The notes under the pieces were generated by a model. It made no database searches, was not told where the DNA came from, and saw only the letters and a list, made by a program, of their open reading frames with translations. A program made the translations under genes and the position numbers. A stretch of DNA of 64,000 nucleotides, from the NCBI RefSeq assembly GCF_041583835.1, contig NZ_JBFHFC010000003.1, positions 62,001 to 126,000 of the forward strand. The letters run 5' to 3'. The stretch is from Thiomicrorhabdus sp041583835 (GTDB lineage Bacteria; Pseudomonadota; Gammaproteobacteria; Thiomicrospirales; Thiomicrospiraceae). This document shows, piece by piece, positions 18,931-27,436 of the stretch. Position 1 is the first letter of the stretch. Every line of letters begins with the position of its first letter.

Positions 18931-18958
18931 TTATAGGGTTGGGGTTCCGGTTTTCAAG
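18931..18958 (-). promoter_or_regulatory. Sigma-32-like heat-shock promoter of dnaK
   Basis: On the minus strand CTTGAAA (18952-18958) is followed after 13 bases by CCCTATAA (18931-18938). This fits the sigma-32 consensus CTTGAAA - 13 to 17 - CCCCATNT closely and lies about 50 bases before the dnaK start. Confidence 0.7.
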
Positions 18959-18983
18959 CCTAATTTCGATTTAATTTAGGCTT
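18956..18983. repeat. Inverted repeat overlapping the dnaK -35 element
   Basis: AAGCCTAA / TTAGGCTT, a perfect 8-bp inverted repeat with a 12-base spacer. One arm overlaps the -35 CTTGAAA of the dnaK promoter by 3 bases. It could be an operator or part of a grpE 3' hairpin; there is no T-run to make it a good terminator. Confidence 0.5.
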
Positions 18984-19030
18984 ATTTGAATTTTTCCCGA
19001 TAAAACCCCGTTTAACCCTCTGAAAAAAGC

Positions 19031-19603
19031 TTACTGCGCCACAATAACGCGAGCAGGTCTAACCAAACGTTCGTTCAAGGTGTAACCTTTCTGAATCACG
19101 TTCATAACGGTATTCGACTCATGATCCGGCGAAGGTACCATCGTCATCGCTTCATGCAACTGCGGATCGAACTTTTCATTTAAAGGATCGACGCGCTCCA
19201 CATTGAACGATTGCAAGATATCCAACATTTGTTTGAAAGTAATCTCCACACCTTCACGAATGCTTTCAACCGACGCTTCTTCTTTAAGCGCCGCTTCCAT
19301 ACCCATTTCCATCGAATCCATTGCCGGAATCAAAGCATCGACAAACTTCTCCAATGCATATTTATGGGCGTTTTCCACATCCAAACGAGTACGACGACGC
19401 AAGTTCTCCATATCCGCCTGTAAACGCAAAGCCAAGTCTTTATGTGCGGCCGCTTCCTGGCGCGCTTCTTCCAACAAAGCTTCGATATCACCTTTTACGG
19501 CTTCTTCCGCCTGTTCCAAAGCCTCTTCCGCTTGCTCTAGAGCTTCTTCTGCGGTCGGGATGTTTTCTTCCTGCTGATTTTCCGTTGCTTTATTCTCTGC
19601 CAC
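19031..19603 (-). CDS. grpE: Nucleotide exchange factor GrpE
   Basis: A 190-residue GrpE, which releases ADP from DnaK. A Glu/Ala-rich N-terminus (repeated EEALEQAEEA) leads into the long dimer-forming helix with ADMENLRRRTRLDVENAHKY, then the beta domain ending DPQLHEAMTMVPSPDHESN and VIQKGYTLNERLVRPARVIV. It lies between hrcA and dnaK, 88 bases after hrcA. Confidence 0.96.
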   Translation of the reverse strand: MAENKATENQQEENIPTAEEALEQAEEALEQAEEAVKGDIEALLEEARQEAAAHKDLALRLQADMENLRRRTRLDVENAHKYALEKFVDALIPAMDSMEMGMEAALKEEASVESIREGVEITFKQMLDILQSFNVERVDPLNEKFDPQLHEAMTMVPSPDHESNTVMNVIQKGYTLNERLVRPARVIVAQ

Positions 19604-19691
19604 GACACTTTTCCTATTAGATAAAATCTTTAAAAAAATTAAGTAAAACTAATTAATGTAATTCGAATTCTAGTTAACTAAGAACGCCCTG

Positions 19692-20717
19692 CTATTTTTT
19701 CAAGAGCGAACTTAAAATTTTTGCGGTTACGTCCACTTCCGGGACCACTTTTTCGTAATGCATTCGACTCGGCCCCACAACTCCGAGTACACCCAATACC
19801 TCACCATCCACTTCATAAGGCGTAGTGACGATACTGCAACCTCGATAAATTTCGTTTCCGCACTCATTTCCGATAAAGACCTGTACCCCTTTGGCTTTCA
19901 GACTTTTATCCAAAAGATTCAACATATCCGAATGTTTCTCGAACGAATCGAACAAGGCTCTTAGCTTTTCCGAATCGGCCAGCTCCTGATAATTCAACAA
20001 ATTGGTCTTACCCGAAACCAGGTACGGCAATTTCTGATCCAGCTGCTGAGTCAAAACCGAATCGGTCGCTTCCACCACCGACAACATCAATCTGTTCATC
20101 GACTGACGAATCGTCTGCATGCGCTCAACCAACAACGCTTTAGCTTCCGCCAGATTTTTACCGACAAACTGTTCGTTCAGGAAATTAGCGGTCTGTTGCA
20201 ATTCGGACGGGGAAGCGGCTTCCTCCAGTTCGATTATGCGGTTCTGTACATCCTGGTCGTTAAATAACAACACGACCAACACGCGATTGCCGCCAAGGCT
20301 GACAAAGTCGATGTGCTTTAAAATTTCCCGCTCTTTATTCGGCATCAACACCATACTGGTCATTCCAGTCATCCCGGACAACACTTTCGAAGCATGCGCC
20401 AATAGTTCGTCCTGACTGAATGCAGGCGAAAGCTGCCGCTGAATGGTCGCGATATTTTTCTTTGAAAGCGGCTGATAAGTGACCATGGAATCGACAAAAA
20501 AACGGTAGCCCATTTCCGTCGGAATTCTTCCGGCAGACGTATGCGGAGACTGAATCAAACCCATATTTTCCAAGTCTGACAAGACGTTACGCACCGTTGC
20601 CGAACTCAATCCGATTTCAGGGAGCTTTGCTAGTGTTGTAGAACCTACCGGTTTACCTTCATTCAGGTATAATCCCATTAAGTTTTTAAACAAAAGTTGT
20701 GAGCGGTCGTTTAACAT
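19692..20717 (-). CDS. hrcA: Heat-inducible transcription repressor HrcA
   Basis: A 341-residue HrcA repressor, which binds CIRCE operators and is kept active by GroEL. The N-terminal winged-helix DNA-binding domain includes GLSSATVRNVLSDLENMGLI and the wing SPHTSAGRIPTEMGYRFFV; the GAF-like C-terminal part ends with GVLGVVGPSRMHYEKVVPEVD. A CIRCE element abuts its start codon, so it represses itself. HrcA is absent from enterobacteria but known in several other gammaproteobacteria, where it coexists with sigma-32. Confidence 0.96.
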   Translation of the reverse strand: MLNDRSQLLFKNLMGLYLNEGKPVGSTTLAKLPEIGLSSATVRNVLSDLENMGLIQSPHTSAGRIPTEMGYRFFVDSMVTYQPLSKKNIATIQRQLSPAFSQDELLAHASKVLSGMTGMTSMVLMPNKEREILKHIDFVSLGGNRVLVVLLFNDQDVQNRIIELEEAASPSELQQTANFLNEQFVGKNLAEAKALLVERMQTIRQSMNRLMLSVVEATDSVLTQQLDQKLPYLVSGKTNLLNYQELADSEKLRALFDSFEKHSDMLNLLDKSLKAKGVQVFIGNECGNEIYRGCSIVTTPYEVDGEVLGVLGVVGPSRMHYEKVVPEVDVTAKILSSLLKK

Positions 20718-20718
20718 T

Positions 20719-20745
20719 TCAGCACTCTCATGGTTAGAGTGCTAA
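20719..20745. promoter_or_regulatory. CIRCE operator
   Basis: TCAGCACTC - 9 bases - GAGTGCTAA, one mismatch from the CIRCE consensus TTAGCACTC-N9-GAGTGCTAA. It sits one base upstream of the hrcA ATG, so the hrcA ribosome-binding sequence (GAGAG on the minus strand) lies inside it. It is also 66 bases upstream of the divergent nadK gene. Confidence 0.92.
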
Positions 20746-20810
20746 ATTATAAGATCGAAAACAGGTTATTCAAGACCTGAGGCGACTTTTCTGTATGGGT
20801 AACGTAAAAG

Positions 20811-21689
20811 ATGTTTCAAAAAATCGGTATTTTTGGCAAATATTCGGGCGCTCAATGTTGGGACAACATTGAGACCTTAATTCAATTTCTGCAGTCGAAA
20901 TCCAAGACCATCTACTTGGACGACACCTCGTGCCATAATTTTCCGGGCGAAAAATACAACATCGAAATCGTTGCGCGCGAACATCTCTCCAAAAAGATCG
21001 ATCTGGCGATCGTCGTCGGCGGAGACGGTACTTTTTTGGATGTAGTTCGCTGCATCGTCGAAGACGAAGTGCCGATCTTAGGAATTAACTTGGGACGTCT
21101 GGGCTTTCTGACCGACATTTCGCCGGACAACATGATTACCGCACTGGAAGAAATCCTGTCCGGCATTTACGAAGAAGAGCAGCGCAACCTTTTAAAAGTC
21201 AGTATCTACGACGAAAACCAAAACATCGTTTTCGAACAGCGCGCCTTCAACGATGTGGTGATTCACAAAACCGATTCGCCGCGCATGATCGAATTCGAAA
21301 CCTTCGTCGACGGCCGTTTCCTTAACAGCCAACGCTCCGACGGTATGATTATCTCCACCCCGACCGGTTCGACCGCTTATGCTCTATCCGCCGGGGGGCC
21401 GATTTTGGATCCCGATCTGGACGCGATCTCTCTGGTATCGATCAACCCGCACACCATGAGCACCCGTCCTTTCGTAATTTCAGGTGACAGCGTCGTCGAA
21501 CTGCGCCCGCACGAAGACTGCAACGGTGTTGCTCAGATCATTTGCGACGGACAGGTCACCCACGAAATTTCGGCACTGAATCGTACCATTGTGACAAGGA
21601 ACCCAAAGTTCATTAAAATGCTACATCCAAAAGGGCACGACCATTTTGAATTACTCAGAGCCAAACTTCGCTGGGGCGATAAACTATAG
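20811..21689 (+). CDS. nadK: NAD kinase
   Basis: A 292-residue NAD kinase that makes NADP from NAD. The family signatures are present: VVGGDGTFLDVVR (GGDG motif near residue 70), NLGRLGFLTDI, the NDVVIHK region and STPTGSTAYALSAGGPI with the conserved GGP. Length is normal. It is divergent from hrcA and 14 bases upstream of recN, with which it likely forms an operon, as in E. coli. Confidence 0.96.
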   Translation: MFQKIGIFGKYSGAQCWDNIETLIQFLQSKSKTIYLDDTSCHNFPGEKYNIEIVAREHLSKKIDLAIVVGGDGTFLDVVRCIVEDEVPILGINLGRLGFLTDISPDNMITALEEILSGIYEEEQRNLLKVSIYDENQNIVFEQRAFNDVVIHKTDSPRMIEFETFVDGRFLNSQRSDGMIISTPTGSTAYALSAGGPILDPDLDAISLVSINPHTMSTRPFVISGDSVVELRPHEDCNGVAQIICDGQVTHEISALNRTIVTRNPKFIKMLHPKGHDHFELLRAKLRWGDKL

Positions 21690-21703
21690 GAAGCCACCCA
21701 TCC

Positions 21704-23374
21704 ATGCTGCAAGAACTTTCGATTCAGAATTTAGCATTGATTGAAAAACTCACTCTAAACTTCAAAAACGGATTCAGCTCGCTGACCGGTGAAACCGGTG
21801 CGGGTAAATCGATTTTATTGGACGCTTTAGGATTAGCATTAGGAGAACGCGCCGACAGCGGATTGGTGCGTCACAACACGGAACGCGCCGACGTCAGCGC
21901 GCTGTTTGATGTCGAGCATTTACCTCACGTACAGGCCTGGCTAGTCGAACAAGACCTCGACGACGATAACCAATGTTACCTGCGTCGTACCGTCACCTCG
22001 GAGGGTCGTTCCAAAGCCTATATCAACGGCCGTCCGATTCCGGCCAGCCAATTGAAAAGCATCGGCAACCTGCTGATCGATATTCACGGTCAACACGAAC
22101 ACCAATCCTTACTGAGCACCCACAAGCAATTGGGATTGCTGGACGCTTATGCTGCGCACCCGTCGTTGATCGAACAGACTAAAACCCATTTCAAAAACTG
22201 GCAAAGCCTCAAACAGCAACTCGACCGTCTTCAAGAAGACCAGGCCGACTATCAGAGCAAACTGGAATTACTGCAATTCCAATTTAACGAGTTTGAAGAA
22301 ACGGCTCCTCTGGAAGGGGAATTTAATGAACTTTCGGAAGAGCAAAGTCAGCTGTCGCACGCCAGTGAAATCAAACAAGCCTGCCAGCATGCCTATGAAG
22401 CGATTGAAGGCGAACAAGGCGCGGCTGATTTGATTAATCAGGCAATTCACACCCTAGAGGGCATCATCGATTTCAGCCCTGCACTGGAAAGCAGTCTAAG
22501 CCAGCTGAACAGTGCCTTAATTGAAGCTCAGGAAGCCGCCAGTGAAATTCAAAGCCATGCAGAATCGGTCGAGATCGACCCGCTGTATTTGCAAACCATC
22601 GAAGAACGTCTTTCGCAACTGTTTGCCTTGGCCAAAAAATATAATATCGATCCGGAAGAATTGATCGATAAACAAAATCAAATTCAGCAATCTCTTGAAG
22701 ACCTGGAACAATCCGACCACTCGATCGACGAACTCAAAACTCAAATCGAACAGGCTTGGGCGGATTACCAGAAAGCCGCCAAGGCCTTAAACGCTTCGAG
22801 ACAAAAAGCCGCTAACAAGCTTTCCAAAATCGTCACCGAAGGAATGCAGCAACTGGGGATGCCAAACGGCCGGTTTGAGGTTCAGTTAAGCGACAGTAAC
22901 AACGCAAGTGCCAACGGTACCGATAAGGTCGAATTCTTGGTTACAGCCAACAAAGGCCAGCCTTTACAGGCCTTAAGCAAAGTCGCGTCCGGCGGTGAGT
23001 TATCGCGTATCAGCCTGGCGATTCAGGTGGCGACTGCCGAAGTCGCCAGCCTGCCGACATTGATCTTCGACGAGGTTGATGTCGGCATCGGCGGCGGCAT
23101 CGCTGAAGTGGTCGGGCAGAAAATGCGTCAACTGGGAGAACATAAACAGATTTTCTCCATCACGCACTTGGCGCAGGTTGCTTCGCACGGCCACAATCAC
23201 TTGCACATTTCAAAACAGACTAAAGGCGAACAGACTTTCACCCAAGTCGTCGAACTCGACGAACAAGGCCGTGTCGAAGAGTTGGCCCGCATGATGGGCG
23301 GTTTGAAGATTACCGAACAAACCCTGAACCATGCTCAAGAAATGCTCAAAGTGGCGCAACAGAAAAGCGCCTGA
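21704..23374 (+). CDS. recN: DNA repair protein RecN
   Basis: A 556-residue SMC-like ATPase for double-strand break repair. The Walker A motif is GETGAGKSILLDALGLALG near the N-terminus; a coiled-coil middle (about 150-380) follows; the C-terminal half has the ABC signature VASGGELSRISLAIQ and the Walker B LIFDEVDVGIGG. AGGAAG precedes the ATG. No LexA box was seen between nadK and recN, so damage control, if any, would act from upstream of nadK. Confidence 0.96.
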   Translation: MLQELSIQNLALIEKLTLNFKNGFSSLTGETGAGKSILLDALGLALGERADSGLVRHNTERADVSALFDVEHLPHVQAWLVEQDLDDDNQCYLRRTVTSEGRSKAYINGRPIPASQLKSIGNLLIDIHGQHEHQSLLSTHKQLGLLDAYAAHPSLIEQTKTHFKNWQSLKQQLDRLQEDQADYQSKLELLQFQFNEFEETAPLEGEFNELSEEQSQLSHASEIKQACQHAYEAIEGEQGAADLINQAIHTLEGIIDFSPALESSLSQLNSALIEAQEAASEIQSHAESVEIDPLYLQTIEERLSQLFALAKKYNIDPEELIDKQNQIQQSLEDLEQSDHSIDELKTQIEQAWADYQKAAKALNASRQKAANKLSKIVTEGMQQLGMPNGRFEVQLSDSNNASANGTDKVEFLVTANKGQPLQALSKVASGGELSRISLAIQVATAEVASLPTLIFDEVDVGIGGGIAEVVGQKMRQLGEHKQIFSITHLAQVASHGHNHLHISKQTKGEQTFTQVVELDEQGRVEELARMMGGLKITEQTLNHAQEMLKVAQQKSA

Positions 23375-23420
23375 CAGGTTGTTTCATTTAAGATTCAGCT
23401 CAAACGTCTTAACCAAAAGC

Positions 23421-23457
23421 AAAACAGGCCCGGTTTTATCCGGGCCTGTTTTCTTTT
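23421..23457. terminator. recN/fhs bidirectional terminator
   Basis: An 11-bp perfect stem (AACAGGCCCGG / CCGGGCCTGTT) with a 6-base loop, A-rich on one side and T-rich on the other, lies between the convergent recN and fhs genes. Confidence 0.92.
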
Positions 23458-23483
23458 AAATTCCGATAAATTACACTTGTCCC

Positions 23484-25160
23484 TTAGAACAATCCGGTGA
23501 TCACGCCTTCATCGGAAATATCGATCTTTTCAGCCGTCGGCACTTTCGGCAATCCCGGCATAGTCATCATGTTACCGGCAATGGCGACGATGAATCCGGC
23601 ACCGTTTTCCAACTTAACATCACTGATTTCGACCGTATGCCCGCTTGGCGCACCTTTGGAAGTCGGATCGGTAGAAAACGACATCTGCGTCTTCGCCATA
23701 CAGATCGGTAAATCACCATACTTTTCCTGCAGGCGTGCGATGTCATTACGCACCTTAACCCCAGCGGTAATCTCTTTAGCACCGTACAATTTGATCGCAA
23801 TGGTTTCGATTTTTTCCCAAATCGGCAACTCATCGTTATACAAATAATTGAAACCCGGTTCGCGATTATCGACGATATCAATCACTTCACGCGCCAACTC
23901 TTCGGCACCCGCTCCGCCTTCGGCCCAATGTTTGGAAACCACACACTTCACACCTAACGCTTCGCACTTTTTGATCAAAAGATCCGTCTCTTCGTCCGAA
24001 TCGTAAGTGAAGTGATTGATACACACCACCGCCGGCAAGCCGTAATTGACGGTGACGTTATGCAAATGACGCTCCAAATTGGCAAAACCAATTTCCAGTG
24101 CCTCCAAGTTCTCTTGGTTCAGATGGTCTTTCTCCACCCCGCCGTGATATTTCAAAGCGCGAACCGTTGCCACCAACACCACCGCCGACGGCTTCAATTT
24201 TGAAGAACGGCACTTGATATTCAAGAACTTCTCCGCCCCTAGATCGGCACCGAATCCGGCTTCTGTCACGGCATAATCCGCCAATTTCAAAGCGGTTTTA
24301 GTGGCGGTCACCGAATTACAGCCGTGTGCGATATTGGCGAAAGGCCCGCCGTGAACGATCGCGATATTGTTCTCCAACGTTTGCACCAAGTTCGGTTTGA
24401 TGGCATCTTTCAACAGAGCCGCCATAGCACCGTGTGCTTTTAGATCACTCGCGTAAACCGGCGACACTCCGTCGGTCTTGTAACCGATAACGATGCGCCC
24501 TAAACGCTCTTTCAAGTCGGCGCGATTGGTCGCCAAACACAAAATTGCCATGACTTCGGAAGCCACGACGATATCGAAGCCGTCTTCACGCAGATAACCG
24601 TTGGCAGGCCCGCCTTGACCGATCGTAATGTCACGCAAAGCACGATCGTTCATATCCACCACACGCTTCCACTTAACCCGGCGTGCATCGATTTCCAAAG
24701 CGTTGCCTTGATGAATATGGTTATCGATCATCGCCGCTAACAGATTATGGGCGACGCCGATGGCGTGAAAATCGCCGGTAAAGTGAAGATTGATGTCTTC
24801 CATCGGAACCACTTGCGAATAACCGCCACCGGCCGCACCGCCCTTCATTCCGAAACACGGCCCAAGAGACGGTTCGCGCAAACACATAATCGTCTTTTTG
24901 CCGATACGGTTAAGCGCATCGCCCAGACCGACAGTCGTCGTGGTTTTACCCTCTCCTGCCGGTGTCGGGCTGATCGCCGTGACCAGAATCAACTTACCTT
25001 CTTCCTTGCGATGCGAAAGGTTATCGACATACTCCAAAGACAACTTTGCCTTATAGTGACCATAGGGGTCTAAATGCTCTGCGGGAATCCCGAACGACTG
25101 GTGCGCCAGTTCAATAATGGGTTTCATGTTAGCGTTTTGTGCAATTTCAATGTCCGACAT
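23484..25160 (-). CDS. fhs: Formate-tetrahydrofolate ligase
   Basis: A 558-residue Fhs (formyltetrahydrofolate synthetase), which joins formate to tetrahydrofolate using ATP. The phosphate-binding loop is TPAGEGKTTTTVGLGDAL near residue 65; FGMKGGAAGGGYSQV and GGPFANIAHGCNS are family signatures. Length is standard. It supplies 10-formyl-THF, and folD at 49.5 kb can interconvert the product with methylene-THF. It lies downstream of the glycolate oxidase genes on the same strand with a 128-base gap. Confidence 0.97.
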   Translation of the reverse strand: MSDIEIAQNANMKPIIELAHQSFGIPAEHLDPYGHYKAKLSLEYVDNLSHRKEEGKLILVTAISPTPAGEGKTTTTVGLGDALNRIGKKTIMCLREPSLGPCFGMKGGAAGGGYSQVVPMEDINLHFTGDFHAIGVAHNLLAAMIDNHIHQGNALEIDARRVKWKRVVDMNDRALRDITIGQGGPANGYLREDGFDIVVASEVMAILCLATNRADLKERLGRIVIGYKTDGVSPVYASDLKAHGAMAALLKDAIKPNLVQTLENNIAIVHGGPFANIAHGCNSVTATKTALKLADYAVTEAGFGADLGAEKFLNIKCRSSKLKPSAVVLVATVRALKYHGGVEKDHLNQENLEALEIGFANLERHLHNVTVNYGLPAVVCINHFTYDSDEETDLLIKKCEALGVKCVVSKHWAEGGAGAEELAREVIDIVDNREPGFNYLYNDELPIWEKIETIAIKLYGAKEITAGVKVRNDIARLQEKYGDLPICMAKTQMSFSTDPTSKGAPSGHTVEISDVKLENGAGFIVAIAGNMMTMPGLPKVPTAEKIDISDEGVITGLF

Positions 25161-25288
25161 AAATCTTCCTTTGTAGCCTTGCTTGCTCAGCCCCCGATGA
25201 CCGAGTGTAATCCTATTTTCGACGCGTCCAAATTCATTCGAAGTTTACCAAGTTTCGAACGGTTGAATCTGCAAGCTTGCGAAAATTT

Positions 25289-26473
25289 TTATAAAAGTTC
25301 AATCCAGTGTTTTACCGGCGTGTTGGTGCCCTTCTGCAAATGCATCAGACAACCGATGTTTGCGGTGACAATCACGCTGGGTTCATCCTTTAACAGATTA
25401 TTCAGCTTGTTATCACGCAACTCGTGAGAAAGTTTTTTCTGGGTAATCGAGTAAGTTCCCGCCGACCCGCAGCATAGATGCGAATCTTGAACCGGGTTCA
25501 GTGTAAAGCCCAAATCGACTAACGTTTTTTCGACCACGCCCCCCAGTTTCTGACCATGTTGTAACGTACACGGCGACTGGAACACGATTTTCTCGTTATG
25601 AGTACGCTTAAACGCACTCAAATCCTGTTTTAACAGATATTCGGAAATATCCATTGTATGTTCGACCACTCTTTTGGCCTTTTTGGCGTAGGCTTTATCG
25701 TCCTTCAAAAGGTGGGCGTAATCTTTGATCATCACTCCACAGCCGCTGGCGTTGGAAATAATCGCTTCCGCACCATGATCCAACTCGGACAACCAGGCGT
25801 CGATATTACGCTTAACCTTTGACAATGCATCCCGGGTACCCGAAAGATGGTGATCCACCGCACCGCAACATTGCTCCTGCGGAGTCTCTATCACTCCGAT
25901 GCCCAAACGGTGCAAGACGTTGCGCGTCGCCAAATTGATGTTCGGCGCCAAAGAAGGCTGAACGCAGCCGGAAACCAACAAAACCTGTTTAGGGTGAGAT
26001 TCTTCCTGGGCAGCCGCCAGCAATTGTTCCAATTTCGGGTCGGCTTTGGAGTGCTTGGCGAAAGGCCACAGAGCAATCAAAAAGTTAAACAATTTGGGCG
26101 TTGTCAATGTCTTGCGCAACGTCCAACGAAACAATCGTTGCGGCAATGGACGCGGACTTTTCTCTTCGATAAACTCACGGCCGATATCCAATAAATGACC
26201 GTATTCCACCCCCGACGGACAAGTGGTTTCGCAAGACCGGCAAGTCAAACAGCGATCCAAATGCACCAATGAATTTGCACTGACCTGTTTGCCTTCCAAA
26301 GCGTTTTTAATCAGGTAAATACGGCCGCGTGGAGAGTCGAGTTCATCGCCTAAAATACCGTAGGTCGGACAGGCCGACAGACAGAAACCGCAGTGCACAC
26401 ACGAACGCAAAATCTGATCGGCGGTCTTACCCGTAGTGGTTTTCAATAAATCAACTGGAATATGAGTTTGCAT
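25289..26473 (-). CDS. glcF: Glycolate oxidase iron-sulfur subunit
   Basis: A 394-residue GlcF with two 4Fe-4S motifs (CVHCGFCLSACP near 26-37 and CLTCRSCETTCP near 75-86) and two CCG domains (SGCVQP...QCCGAVDHH and PCTLQHGQ...LCCGSAGTYS). It passes electrons from the flavin subunits toward the quinone pool. It is the last gene of glcD-glcE-glcF, with a 6-base gap from glcE. Confidence 0.95.
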   Translation of the reverse strand: MQTHIPVDLLKTTTGKTADQILRSCVHCGFCLSACPTYGILGDELDSPRGRIYLIKNALEGKQVSANSLVHLDRCLTCRSCETTCPSGVEYGHLLDIGREFIEEKSPRPLPQRLFRWTLRKTLTTPKLFNFLIALWPFAKHSKADPKLEQLLAAAQEESHPKQVLLVSGCVQPSLAPNINLATRNVLHRLGIGVIETPQEQCCGAVDHHLSGTRDALSKVKRNIDAWLSELDHGAEAIISNASGCGVMIKDYAHLLKDDKAYAKKAKRVVEHTMDISEYLLKQDLSAFKRTHNEKIVFQSPCTLQHGQKLGGVVEKTLVDLGFTLNPVQDSHLCCGSAGTYSITQKKLSHELRDNKLNNLLKDEPSVIVTANIGCLMHLQKGTNTPVKHWIELL

Positions 26474-26479
26474 AGAATT

Positions 26480-27436
26480 TTATAAAGGCTTGAACACATT
26501 GTAAGGATCAAACACCTGTTTCAATCCTGCTTTGATTTTAGAAATGGCATCCGGATCATTATGACGCGGGGCGAAATAACTCTGCCATAAAGTCGAATAC
26601 GGTGCCGGCGCTTCATCACTGATCACCCAGCGGCGCTGTCCGCACATACCGACGGCAATGGTATTTGGAATCGAAGGTGCCGGACCCTCGGTATCCACAC
26701 GCCACAACTTCTGTCCGGCTTCAAGCTTGGGCTGGAACGGATTCAGCGTCAGCCAAATATCGTTATCGCATTGCATTGCATCCTGTTCGGCATGTTCGCC
26801 GAAGACGCGATAATAGAAAAGCCCGTTATAGTAAGCGCAGCCGGACAGCGGCAAAGTGGTTCCGGCCATCTTGTTCATAAGAACAATCGCTTCGTCTTCC
26901 GGCATCTCTTTACAATAAGTGACTTCTTCGACCAATGGAATGACTTTCAAGCTCAACTCGGTAATCACCGCCATTGATCCCTTGGAACCCGCCATCATTC
27001 TGGAAACGTCGTAACCGGCGACGTTCTTAATCATCTGCCCGCCGAATGTCAGTTGCTGACCTCGTCCGTCAATCATCTTGGTGCCGAGAACAAAATCCCG
27101 CAACACGCCACGGAAAGGTCGGGATGGTCCCGTTAAAGCACAGGCATAAGTCCCGCCGATGGTCGAACCGCCATAATCCGGCGGCTCGAATCCCAACATT
27201 TGATTATGCTCGGCCAAAGCGGCTTTTAAATCGGTGAGCTTGGTGCCCGACTTAACCGTAATCACAAGCTCCGACGGTTCATAAGCGACGATTCCACTAT
27301 TCTCGCTCAGTGAAATTTCCTCAATACCCGATACCTGCGGCACTTTGGTTTTATTGCCCGTAATCTGAAGGGTACGCTTTTCAGTTGCTGCCTGTTTAAT
27401 CTGATCTGATAATTGATTGCTAAACGAATCGCTCAT
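26480..27436 (-). CDS. glcE: Glycolate oxidase FAD-binding subunit
   Basis: A 318-residue GlcE with an FAD-binding PCMH-type domain: ELVITVKSGTKLTDLKAAL, then PPDYGGSTIGGTYACALTG and MIKNVAGYDVSRMMAGSKG. With GlcD and GlcF it oxidises glycolate to glyoxylate at the membrane. Its ATG overlaps the TAA of glcD by one base (TAATG), indicating translational coupling. Confidence 0.94.
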   Translation of the reverse strand: MSDSFSNQLSDQIKQAATEKRTLQITGNKTKVPQVSGIEEISLSENSGIVAYEPSELVITVKSGTKLTDLKAALAEHNQMLGFEPPDYGGSTIGGTYACALTGPSRPFRGVLRDFVLGTKMIDGRGQQLTFGGQMIKNVAGYDVSRMMAGSKGSMAVITELSLKVIPLVEEVTYCKEMPEDEAIVLMNKMAGTTLPLSGCAYYNGLFYYRVFGEHAEQDAMQCDNDIWLTLNPFQPKLEAGQKLWRVDTEGPAPSIPNTIAVGMCGQRRWVISDEAPAPYSTLWQSYFAPRHNDPDAISKIKAGLKQVFDPYNVFKPL

